Positions 24,201 through 35,700 of a stretch of DNA of 64,000 nt are shown in pieces. Both the position numbers and the translations under genes were made by a program. Position 1 is the first letter of the stretch; each line of letters opens with the position of its first letter. The notes below the pieces were generated by a model. That model did no database searches, was not told the DNA's origin, and saw only the letters and a list, made by a program, of their open reading frames with translations. The stretch is taken from NCBI GenBank assembly GCA_029207755.1, contig JARCOQ010000016.1, positions 13,103,307 through 13,167,306 on the forward strand, written 5' to 3'. This DNA comes from Chamaea fasciata. Taxonomy: Eukaryota; Chordata; Aves; Passeriformes; Sylviidae.

Positions 24201-25826
24201 GACAATAATCTTCTTTTCATGAATTAATGGGAAAAGATATCGCTGCAGTGTACTGTCCACACTTGGCAAGTTAGTGAACTATCTCTTCCAAAACCAGAAT
24301 TAAATTAGCACAGATCCACCTAAAACATCTAGTGCAGCTTAGGTGGTTTCTAGCTCTCTGATCATCCCCACAGTGGCAGCATTTATTAAGTGACATCATT
24401 AGCAGGAAGGTGCCAATGTTCTTGCTCAGCCAAATTTCACTGCACAAGTCACTTCAGCATGAACAAAGAACAGATGAGAGGGGAAAATTAATTAGTTCGG
24501 TGCCTTGTTCTCTCTCCTTCATACACACAGCAGCTATAACCTGCACACACAGCTATGAGGGTATACAGGGAGATCTCTCCAGGTTTTCCTTTTCTTTAAA
24601 GCCTCTGAATGTGTCACCTCTTCATCATGTCTGTTTTTGCTGCTCTGGCTCTGTGAGTGAAAGGGTTGCTCAGAGCTGAGCAAGATGCTGATCAAAAGAG
24701 AGGGGGAGTGAGGGGGCAATTTGCTGCTGGAGCTTCTTTGGCACCAGGTAAAGGCTTTGTGCAGAATCTCATCCCTCTGTTAATCACTGGATCTGTGTAG
24801 AGGATAATCTTCTCCTCAATATTCTCCTTCATTGCTCTCAAAGTCTGACAGAGAAAAGTGCTGGTGCTTCCAGGCCAGGGCAGGCACAGTGCCTGGTGTC
24901 TTCAGAGGGACAATGACCTGGAATTCCAAACACTGGAGGAAGTGGATGGTGACAGACAGCTCTGTTTAGCAGGACCTCCCTCATTTTTACATGCTCACCT
25001 CAAGACATTTTAAGGGGTTTTGTTTTCAGAAGACACTGAGCTCTCCCCTTCAAAAATCACACTTCTATTGCACCTCAAATCGGACATCCAAGGAGTTGAG
25101 TAACAACAACATCAACAAAAAAATCTTTTAGGTCTTTTAGGAAATTCTTAGCCTAAAATTTCTAGTCAAGGCTTCCAAGTTACATTTCCAGCCAACATCA
25201 AACAACAGGAAAAACATGTGCAATGTGATATAGAAAAACATTTCTGGTTTGTAAATCTAGCTGTGGTTGTAGACATGAAATAGTGGGTAAACCACAATGT
25301 TGCTATTTCACAATCACAAAACAGAATGCTACTAAATCTCAGACTTCCCACCTTGCCAAAGAGCAACATCCACATGGTCATCTCATGACACCTGCTTTAA
25401 ATAGGTTTTAGGGGAGATGTTTTTGAACAAGAAATATATCAAATTCTGTATGTTGAACACATTTAGTGAAAGCCATATAAGTGTACTTAAATCCAAACCT
25501 GTCTTATTTGCTTAAGAGTATTATTCACAGAGCTTACACCTGCCTTTATGATGATAAAACTGAGCCGAGAATCCTGCAGTTTCAGAGTAGTGAAGTCAGC
25601 ACAAAATTAGTGCTTCATGAAATGGAGTGAAAACATTTACATTTCTTCTTACCTTAGCAGCCAGCTAACCTGTGCCAGCTTTATACACACCTGCATAACA
25701 GATTTTAGATTTTAGAGCAAAAGCAGCAGCTTCATTTGTCATTGTCTCATCTGAATCACACTCACAGCATTATCCAAAATGTGTCTCTCTAGTTTGTTTT
25801 TGTTACCACACCAGGCTAGGATCACG
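21221..25826. other. Unique non-coding DNA
   Basis: No gene recognised. The longest open frame is 116 codons (23456-23806, -), without a domain. The part 21780-22300 is AT-rich and repeat-free and contains a perfect splice-donor-like CAGGTAAGT with the break at 22266/22267, but no convincing exon lies before it. The remainder holds only short A/T tracts. Confidence 0.5.
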
Positions 25827-25990
25827 AAATCACAGAATCATTTAGGTAGGGAAAGACCTTTAAGGATAGAATCATAGAATCCTTAAGGTTGGAAAGTCCC
25901 TCTAAGATCATCGAGTCCAACCATGAACCCATCACTGTCAGGTCCACCACTGGACCATGTCCCCAAGTGCCACATCCACACATTTTACCC
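25827..25990 (-). mobile_element. CR1 LINE 3' end, antisense, with doubled tail
   Basis: Read on the minus strand, this is the terminal part of a CR1 copy: AGAATCATAGAATCCTTAAG, TAAGATCATCGAGTCCAACC, CACTGGACCATGTCCCCAAG and TGCCACATCCACACATTTTA are antisense to the usual CR1 3' UTR. Immediately to the left (25827-25865) lies a second, shorter CR1 3' tail (AATCACAGAATCATTTAGGT) in the same orientation. This suggests one CR1 inserted into or beside the tail of another, or a tail duplication. The upper boundary is uncertain. Confidence 0.8.
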
Positions 25991-27974
25991 TCCCACTGCC
26001 AAACCCACCACAAACATGTTCAGGTACATTGGCTGCCTTCAACATGGAACAGGAAAACACCATAAGAACTTTACACTAACCTTCCTCTTCAACCAGAATA
26101 AAATATATAACTGATTAAATCTCAATTAACAGTTCAGAAAATTCTTAATGTCATGTGGCACATGCATCGTAATTATCTGACTGCTCCATCACTGTTTGCA
26201 TGAGGGAAAAAGCTTCTGCAAATTTTCAACTGCTTTTCATTCCTTCTTCTTTCCATTTTAAAGGAACAGAAACTGCTTCCAGTTTCCTAGTGATGGACTC
26301 AGCTGCATTTGAAAGGGGTCTGTGTATTTTAGAACTTCTACTAGACTCAGCTGTAATTAAAAGCTTCAATACTTTTGAGAATTTATCCCAAATCATCTAA
26401 GTTTCAACTTTCAGAGTTGTACTACAGAGTCCAGCTGACAGGTCTAGCCCTCCTCCCAGTAAAACCCCCAGGCCTGGTTATAAGTTACAGACAGTTTTCA
26501 TAATGCACTTGGCTGTTATTGTAAATTGTTATTGGCTGTAAATGCAGACCTGAAATGAAACAGTCACATCTTGGACATCTCACTCTGATCAAGATTTCTT
26601 GACAGTTTCAATCCTTGAAGAAACATTTTCCACAAAAAGCAAGGACTGGCCATTTCCCTCCCTGTAACTTTTATTGCAGATACCATCTTAGAAAAAAAAA
26701 AAAATTAATAGGAAATAGATAAGTCAAAATTCACAGCTACACATGTGAAAACCTCACTAAAGTTGACAAAAATACACTGCCTTGCACCTCCTGTGCTAAT
26801 GGTTGATGCAACTGAAGGTACCTAAGAAAATAATAAATATATTTCTCTGGTTTTGTCAGCTGCCAGTAAAAACAAACACTGCTGTTTCCCCATTCAGCTC
26901 AAAAGAAAAAACATAATCAATATCTTCACCCCAACAAAAATAAGAGACTGTCCTGTGTTCTTCGTGCTCCAAAGGAAGAGTCTTTTCCAGGGACTGTTTG
27001 CTGCATAAGGAAAATACCTGCACAGGAATTGTGATCTCCAGCACAACACCTTGATGTACAAAATTCACTGGGAAGGTTGTTAAGAGGGAACACTGTTTTC
27101 TTGATGTGTTTCTGAATATTTTCCTTCCCTGACCTTTTTCCATTTCCTGCTCAAGATGAACCTCATCATAATGATGCTTTCTGAAGTGCTAACAGCATCA
27201 TAAGTAACCTAGACCATTGCATTTCTCAACTTCAATTGAATCCAAAGAAGTAAAGAAGCTAGAGAAGCAGAAATTTGTGTCAAATTAGGTGCAATTCACT
27301 GCACCCAGAGAAGGAAAGCACAAGCATACAAATTTGACATCTCCAGAGACTGTGTAGAAGAGAAAATGATTACATTGCACTGGTATGTTTTTAAATAGTG
27401 ATTCTTTTATATGACAGTTAGGCTTAACTTATTTTAAGTTATGTTACTCCTGGTACTTTTCATACAGCTTTTTTTGCATCCTAACAATCCCAAAACCAAA
27501 TACCTGAGCCAAATCTGTTGATACTTTTTTTTTCTGTTACATTCATATTTGGCATCTTAACATTTCTTCTTTGAAATCACTGGAATTCATCCACTAAAAG
27601 TTTGCAAGGAGAAAAGCAGGCCTGTAAAAGGGAATTATACATCCAGCACACACATACACATACTTAAAATCTTGTTATTTTCCATTCAAAGAAACGGGAA
27701 ACCTGCGATATTCCAAACTCCACCCCACAATAACTTTCAAAAACACATCCGTTCTCTTGGAGAACTCTTGTGAATTCCTCTCCCACGCTCACTTGTGCAG
27801 AAATCAGGGCTAACAAGATGAAAGCCTTGTTCTATCAGGTTTACTTAGCACAGAACTACTTTCCAAAGCACCTCAGTCACCTCCTGCTGCTCCCAGCCCA
27901 CACACAAAATTCACTCTGTGCAGCTGAACTCATACTTCATAAAGCCCAAAATCCCCAAACCTAAGACTGAAGTG
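25991..27974. other. Unique non-coding DNA
   Basis: AT-rich sequence without recognised genes or repeats. Open frames are at most 95 codons (26856-27143, -) and have no domain. An A-run lies near 26692-26704. Confidence 0.55.
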
Positions 27975-28443
27975 CTGCACTGTCCGTATGCAAAATCCCT
28001 CTGGGCCTCATCCACTCGGGCCCAGGGATGTCCAGAAATGTGAGGACTGAATTAGAACCTTCAGAGTAACTAAAATACATAAATCCACACAGACATGAGG
28101 TAGAAATGCAAGTTTCGTTTTAAATAAGTAGAAAAATATTTAAGTGCCTTAAGCAAATAAGAGACTGAATTAGTTAGTAAGATAGGACTTAAAAAAATAG
28201 TTTAAAGTTCAGTAGCATTGCCTTTTGCAAAGTTAGTTAAGCTCTAGACATGACAAAAACAACGTAGACTTGCTAAACCTCCCTAGATAGAACACAGAGT
28301 TGTATGTGAAGAATTTGTGTAAGAAATTAGGAATACTATCACAGATCATGCTTAAGTTAGGACAGGTCCAGCAAGACTGTAGAAACATTGTGTTTTCACC
28401 TGGTTGGCTAAAAATAGAATAAAATGCACTGCTTTGAGGATGC

Positions 28444-28482
<39 letters not shown>

Positions 28483-28710
28483 TGGTTGCTGCTGCTACTG
28501 ATAAAACACTCAGAGAACACAGACTACAGATGCTGTGGCTGCTGCTTCTGCTTGGGACATGGGGACTTTATATTAGAAAGCTACCTGCACACTGGCATGA
28601 ACTGTAACACAATGCCTTCCTGAGACTGATTTATTAAAGGGCTTCGCTTTTTCAACTACCCAGCTTTTGGTCTTCAGTGAAGAAGCGCCAAAATCTTGAC
28701 GACACTGCAC
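27975..28710 (+). mobile_element. Solo LTR with perfect 6-bp target-site duplication
   Basis: A 724-bp element (27981-28704) starts TGTCCGTATGC and ends TTGACGACA, that is TG...CA. It is flanked by identical CTGCAC hexamers (27975-27980 and 28705-28710). Six-base duplications are typical of class II (ERVK/alpharetrovirus-like) elements. LTR-like content supports the call: an AT-rich left part, a TATA-like AATAGAATAAAATGC region near 28415-28430, ATTAAA (28633-28638) as a possible poly(A) signal, then a GGGCTTCGCTTTTTCAACTA stretch like a U5 start. A (CA)n tract lies inside. No internal viral sequence is adjacent, so it is a solo LTR left by recombination between two LTRs. The family is not named. 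Confidence 0.6.
28446..28479. repeat. (CA)n microsatellite
   Basis: A perfect AC/CA dinucleotide run of about 17 units sits inside the solo LTR, between the presumed promoter region and the poly(A) signal. It probably varies in length between individuals. Confidence 0.95.
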
Positions 28711-31700
28711 TTCTCTCCAGACAATTGTAGATACACAGCCTTGCCAGGCTCCAAAATAAACCTAATTATCTTGTGCACTGCCCCAGCTGAACTCCCTCTG
28801 CTTCCAGGAAGGCAAGCAGAAGTGCCAGGTAGCCGAGTATTCAGATCATGTCATCTTCCAAGACTTAAAAAGAAAATAATTATCCTCTAGTAATTGAAAA
28901 TACAAAATGAGGTTCGACATCGTATTCTGATCTTTTTATTTCATGCTGTGAGAGGATTAATTGACTGAAAATGGAAAGTGCTCCCAGACTGCTGTACCTG
29001 GCCCGATGTACCCCTCACAGTGAGCTGATCAGGTGTTTGGGGAGCCAGCACAGCCCTCAAACCTGACCTACTTCATGCACATGGGGCTCCAAGTCAGGCT
29101 TGCCCATCGTGCTGCTGTACAGCTTCATTCCCCCCATTGGCTCTCACTGTGCCTGTTAATTATCCTGTGCACCAGGATAACCACCCAAAGCTGTTCAGGA
29201 GACTCTTCCCATTTTTCTGGTGCTGCTGAGGTACTTTTCCAAACCAACGAGATTTCTCTGTGCCATTATCCAACTGCCAGGGAGCAAATCTTTTCCCTTC
29301 TCTATAGAAATTCAAGATTATCTCTTAGTTAAGGTTCTTGTAAGGCCGTGGATAGGTTTAGACAAGACGCCGAGTTTGCCAAAGCTCTCAGGGAGATTCT
29401 GCTTTCATTATTACTTAGTCCAAGTAACCTCCTCACCAGTGCCCTCATAAACCTCTTTCTTCAGGTCTGATTTAGCCCAGCAATTCTTTGCCTTTCCAAT
29501 TCACAGAAAACTCTAAGCAGCCCTTTCTCAAGCCCCAGGAAGGATCTTTCTGTCACCTCTAAGGCAGCAATTCGTGTTTTCTCCTTGCTCTGTGGTAATG
29601 ACACCTCCAGATTCTTCTGTTTCACCACATAACCCCGAGTATAGCTGTTCTCAAGGGCAAAAGAAAACTCTCTGTTCTCCAGAAAGAACAACATTTATTT
29701 CTAACCCATTAACCACTCTGATGCAAAATAAACACACAAAACAAATACCGTCCATCACATAAGTAAATCAAAAGTAGTTTGGGGCGATTTCAGTGAATTA
29801 TAATTAGCTATGCAATGTTGTTAAATCAAAAGTAAACAGGAGAAACCTTGACTTGTAATGAGGCATGAGTCCTAAAAAAACATACACAAAAATATGCAGA
29901 AGCCCAAGTTGACAAGATGTCTTAAGTATTTTTATTTTATTCTTTCACATTACAAAGCTTAACAAATGTTTGCTATGTGCATCTCTGCAAGCCTGCCATT
30001 AACTCTTTTAAAATTTATAATTCATCTTAGTAACTCTGACTTTCTAGAAGAAGCCTTTACATTTTCTGAATTCCAATGTTGTCTGCAAAATGGTTCTCTG
30101 ACTCCTGAAAAATATTTCCTCGGTACCTTCTCAGGAATCAGGGTTGTCACTCCACAGCTGCTGGGTGAAAATGTCAGGATTGCTCTCGTTTTCCAAATTA
30201 CCCAAATCACAAACCAAGCTGTAAAGCTAAAGGAGCCTGCTGGGATCTCAACAGAGGTTCTTCAACACCGAAACTTTTCTGAAAAGCAATGGTTTTTTAA
30301 CAAGCCAGCACTGAAAAATCAAATCATGTCTCCACAAAACATTCCCAGGAGCCCCAGTAGCCTGACAGGGCTCTTGGGCTCAGCCTGAGGCAAAGCAGAG
30401 CCTTGCTGCTCATGGCAAGTTCTTTGTGTGCACTGGTCTTTCTGCCTTGAGTTAACAAGGACTTAGAATGTGTGTTTTTAAAATAAATAAATCAATCAAT
30501 CTGCCTTTTTTTTTTATAATTGTGGACTTGTTCAGAGTGTTTTATGCACACGAAACATTAAATCTCACTGAGCTTAATACTTCTCTGTGAGAATTTCCAT
30601 ATGTAATAAGAAATAGTGTTTAACATCAGGGGTGCAGGCTGTCACTGTAAGCTGCCTACACCTCTCAAGGCTTTCCTGGGCCTGACACATGGAACTGTAA
30701 AAGAAATTGGAATCTGGAGCTCTTGGAATAGAAACAATGGATAAACCACTCCTTACATTAGGAAAAAGGGGCTTTTTTTTTGAAAACAGAAGCCTAGATA
30801 GGAGAGGCATTTTTCCCTAAGTTTCCTGGGGTTGTCCCTGTCCCCTCAGCATTTGTGAATTTCTGGTAAATTCTGTATTTATCCTCACAAGTAACTTTCC
30901 TGCAGAGTTCTCAAGGTGAGGAGAAACTTTAAAAGGCTTGTTTAGGAATACTTAGGGAGTTGTCTGAGACTCACAGAGCCTTGGTCACAGTAGCATGCTC
31001 TCTATAAAATATTTCTCCCTTTAAAAATAAAAAGTGATTGTCATTAGCTGGTTCTTTTGCTGCAGTCAGTACAAGCCTCCTGCCACTCTAGTCTGGAAAG
31101 AAGCACAAAGCAAAGGAACTTCTATCCCCACCTCTGCTTTAGTGGGTTCATACCTTTTTCTCTTCTCCCTTCCTTGATCAGATCCAGTCTGAATTCAATT
31201 ATGATTTAAACCCCCACACCTCCCCACTATCTTTTAGGCCCCATATTGTTCTATTTTTCTGTAGCCTGATGAATACCGAATGCACCTTGAAAGCCTGCCT
31301 GTTTCACTTTTCACAGGGCTTAAAAAAGATGGAGTGCCTATAAATGTCTCTTTTTTGTTGTTGTTTTTTCTTTAATGTTTGATCAAGAGGGTGCTATGTA
31401 GAGAAGAAACAGCATAGAAACCCCATATGACATAGGGAAAGTGGGAAGAAAAAGTGTTCTCTGTCCTCAGAAGGGAACAGAAATATTCAGACTTCATACA
31501 CAGGTTTGCTAATGCTGCTAAATCTTATGCTGCCAAAAGAAAAAGCAATGAAAAGTGTTCCCAAATCACAGTTTCCCTGTATTTTGAACCCGTAGATAGT
31601 TCTTAAAAGCTACAATCTGTTTTTCATTTCTTTTATTTTCCAGGTCATCTCCTGTAAGACTATTCTACAGCAAGCCACAAAGCACAGACTGGAAACATAT

Positions 31701-32183
31701 TTATTTATAAAAAGAAAATAAAAGGGTAAAGAGTCCTGCACAGGTGAAAATGCACCACTGGGCTTCTCCTGAGACTATCCAAGAACATCCTTAGAAACAA
31801 AGATCTTAAGAATCGGAACTCATTGGCTTTAAAGCTGATAGAAGAGAAGTACAGTCTTCTCACCACCTTTATCTGTTGAAGTTCATTAAAACTCAGATTT
31901 CCAAGAGCTGACAGCATTTCACACGCAGGTCTGAGGAGCAGCTGAGCACTTAAAGGAGGGTCTGAGTCCTTTAGCACGTGAATTTGTGGAAATCATCTCC
32001 AAAATACAAGGCACGCTACAGGGCACCAGTGGTCTAACTGAGCTGCTCGGTAATTGTGCTAACTGAAGATTCCTGCAGGTCCTTTCTATATCCCTAAAGA
32101 TGAACACTCATGCTCTTTCCTTTGGTTGCAAGTGGCACTGTTCCTTTTCCCCCTGAGAATTCTGCACAAATCCTTACTTCCAA
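28711..32183. other. Unique non-coding DNA
   Basis: No gene recognised. The longest open frame is 140 codons (29966-30388, +). It has no domain, no plausible splice context and ordinary local composition, so it is treated as chance. T- and A-rich runs occur near 30506-30516 and 31350-31370. Confidence 0.5.
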
Positions 32184-32739
32184 GCCTCACCTCAGCACCT
32201 GGAAAGACAATGGGGAAACATCCCTGGAAAAGATTTCCAGGCACGTGGAGGACAAGGAGGACATCGGGAGTAGGCAGCATGGATTCACCAAGGGAAAGTG
32301 ATGATGGCCAAGCTGAGAACGTTCTGGCCAGAAGGATGGCTTGGCAGGCAAGGGGAGCAGTGGATATTGCCTGCCTGAATTCAGCAACACTTCAGACACC
32401 GTGGCCCTCCCAGATCCCCACAGAGCAGCTGTTGATAAAGGGGCTGGGTGAGCAGGCAGACATGGATTCAGAACTGGCTGAACATCCAAGGGCAGGGCTG
32501 GGGATGAGTGGTGCAAAGGGCAGCTGCAGGCCAGCAACCTGCAGGGATTGTGCATCAGCCTCTGTGGGTACTTCATGAAAACTCACCTGCCTCAATGTTT
32601 TAAACTCACTTTGTTTAAAATCCCGTTGGCTTTAGGTTCTTTGTTCTTTCACCCTGTACTGAGCACAGAATGTCATGGTCCTAAGTCTCTTTTTCTAGAA
32701 AATACCCACTAGGCTGAACTCCTGAACTCCTCGGATGTT
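32184..32739 (+). repeat. Duplicated block, copy 1 (truncated CR1 plus flank)
   Basis: This block is repeated at 39291-39848 with a constant offset of 7107 bp. From 32184 to 32714 I count nine single-base differences and no gap in 531 bp; a less similar tail continues to about 32739. The left part (to about 32553) is a degenerate CR1 ORF2 segment: CACCTCAGCACCTGGAAAGA, GCACGTGGAGGACAAGGAGG, GCAGCATGGATTCACCAAGG. The remaining part is not CR1. Left of 32184 the CR1 similarity stops abruptly and the sequence is unrelated, while in the other copy CR1 sequence continues upstream. Copy 1 therefore looks like the derived copy. Open frames shared by both copies on both strands are by-products of the duplication. 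Confidence 0.9.
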
Positions 32740-35700
32740 TATTTCCAAGCCACATGGAGAATGAACTAGGTTCTAACAGCATGTGCTGCTCTCACACTGA
32801 CCCTTGCCATGTCTCACTTCACACCCAGTCTGCCCAGTGTAATCCCTGCTCCAGGGAGCTCAGATCCACTTTGGACACACCCTGGGATGTTGAGGACAGC
32901 ATTGGACAAGGCTACAACATCCCTCTGCTCATCACAGCATCAAGGGGAGCAAGAAAGAGAGCACAGAACAGCTGCCAAAACAAGGGCAGGACTCCAGAGC
33001 ACAGGGCAAGTGTAAGGTCAGCGGAGCTGGATGCAGAGAATGGAAGTTGATGGAAAGAGATCAGGTAAATAAATATCCTCTGTTGTGCCTGCAGAGGCCC
33101 TTTCACACAGTACATCACAAAAAGACTTGACGGAGGAGCTGTAACAGCTGTCTCTCTGTTTTTTAGGAACTTCGCAAATAGCTGATGGCACTGGAAACCA
33201 AGGAACCTCCACATTACCTTTAAATAGCCGAAACTCTTGGGAACAAAAAAATAAAGGAACCTACAACAGGAGGCAGGTGAGGATGAACAGGACAAACCTG
33301 GTAGATTCTCTCTGGATTTAAGACACAAAAGAGGGATGAAACATTTTTGCTAATGGTTGTTGGATTTTTGAGATCATCAGAGTTTAATGCCAGGAGCTCA
33401 TAATGCTCAGATGGATCTATAGTCTGCTTCCTGTCTCCTCCTGAATTTACAGTTGACTGGATTTGATAAGAATAAGTAGCAGTAAATTGAAGAAAGGAAG
33501 GGAAGAGAAATGCCCCAGAGTTGACTCAGCCTCCAACATCTAGTTCAAATAATTATATATAGGTCAATGCTATTTCTCTCAACCTGTTTATCAGACTGTG
33601 CCATAAATAAAGCAGATCGTCCTTAATGAAAGGTTTGCCTTAAGATGTCAGGCTACAAAGCCATATGTAAGGAGTCAAGATAAAGTCATCAGCAAGGTGG
33701 GAAATTTTTTTGACCTGTTTGTTGATACTTGATACATTATTGATAAGCTGAGGCATCTTTGTTGCCCTGAACGTAAACAAACAAAAAAAAACCACATTAA
33801 AAAAGAGCAAAGAGATGTATTTTTAGCTGTCCCTGATGACAACCATGTATTCAACATCTAAACCAGATTTACTGCCAGAGCCTAACACTTGAAACACCTG
33901 AAACCCCTTTTGCTTTCTTCATGGCAACAGGGAGACAAAATTATTATTGAGATATGCCATCTAAATGAGCAGGAAATTTAACGCACATGTCATAAAAGAC
34001 AAGGTGTTGAATTCCTGTTGAACACAAACTCTTACTGTTATATTTGTCTTTAAAAATCTCTTCCAATTCTTTAACCATAAGCAGCCATTTACAAATTCAG
34101 ATCAATTTCAGCACATTCAGGGTGATTTTGATCAACCTGAAATCGTGGTTAAGTGCAAAGAAAGTGTTTGCATGCCAACACAAAGGAAGCCTACAGCTCG
34201 TTAAAGTACGTTATGGGACTTTGATCCTCATCAGTGCAACAGCCACAGCAGGTCAGAGAAATCTGTGCTGCACATGCAGGCTCCGGTGTTCCAGACCTCA
34301 ATTCCTGCTTCTGAACAGGCTCTTGCAGAGCCCTGAAAAAGGCAGGGCAGGTCAAGAGAGGAGACAGAGCAAAGGCATCAGGGAAAGAGCAGCATTTTTT
34401 CTATTCTGTGTCTCAAGCACCTGAGCACTGAGGCAGTGGTGTAAACCCTGCCTCAATCCATGCCAAGAACCAGAGGGGTGAGAGGAGCACAATTCGTCTT
34501 CCCTTTCTCAGCAGGAGTACCAAGAATCAGTGAAACTGGCTCAGCAGTTTTCAAATGTGGCCAATAAACCAATGGTGAAGAAGAAATCGTTCAAGTACCT
34601 GTCTGACTACACATGAAGCCCTGGGTCAAATATTTGGTTTTCAGAGTTTATATTCCAGGAAGCAAATGTGTATTCTAACCTCTACCAGAGGCTGGACACC
34701 TCAGGGGTCTTCAGAGGAATATATGAGTAATGTATGCTCTGTATGAAAGTTTCAGAGGACAGAGATTTCTTTCTGGGATGGAGACCCAAGAGCGCTGTAA
34801 CCAAAGGACATCGCAAACAGTGTGTATGGAAAACTTCAGTCAGTCAGATCTAGTCCCCCCAAATTAAAACGTGCACAGAGTCCATTGTCATAAAGATCAC
34901 ACATTATCAATAGATGTGCTACATGTTTTCACTGAAAATTTTCTGGTAAGGAAAAATAGCTCTGTTTTGCAAAACACCTAATTTAATTAATTAGTCTATG
35001 ATCTTCACCAGACAAGTACTGGAAGGGCATGACATCATTTGTACTATAGGCACTGCTCAGAGCTTTTTACAGATGTGCCTGGAACAGCTCATGCATTTTT
35101 AAGCAGAATCACACAGACAGAAATTGTAAAAGCCAGATTTAGTCACTTTAGAACATCATGAAAAAGGAAAATAAAATCCCATGCCTTCTTCCTTTTCTCT
35201 TCTTTCTTTAAAATACAAACCAACACTTCTGTGGAAGAACCAGGCAATCCATATTTAAGTGTAGGAATCAGGACAAAGGTACAGGATGAAAACAGGGTTT
35301 CTGTGAAAATGAAAATAACAATTACTTTTATTTGTCACCATTTTTAGCAGAATGAGCGGCAATCAAATGTTTGCAGAAAAAGAGCCTCATTGCAACACAA
35401 AGAAGCTCTGATGGAGGCTTCTTCTGCCTGCAGGGATCCCCTTTTATTCTGTGCCCAAACTGAGCTGCATGATCCTCTATGACAGCGCCAGAAATTGCTA
35501 AAAATCCAATCCAAGCCCCAGTCTCCAGAGGTGACTGTCCTCCAGTGAAAGCATCATGAGGAGGAGAATGAGAGCTGATCTGGCTGATCACAGCCAAGCC
35601 CTCTCACCCCGTGCAGTGTATTTTGAAAAACCTTTGCTTTGACACTGGGATTCTTCCCCTCTTGAGATTTTTAAACTGCAGCAGCCTTTGCCACAAGTGT

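Noticed and set aside
29966..30388. 140-codon open frame on the plus strand
   Set aside because: No domain, no coding-like composition and no promoter or splice support.
32126..32578. Open frames of 122-150 codons shared by the two duplicated blocks
   Set aside because: Their conservation reflects the DNA duplication itself, and the sequence is a degenerate CR1 fragment out of its original frame.
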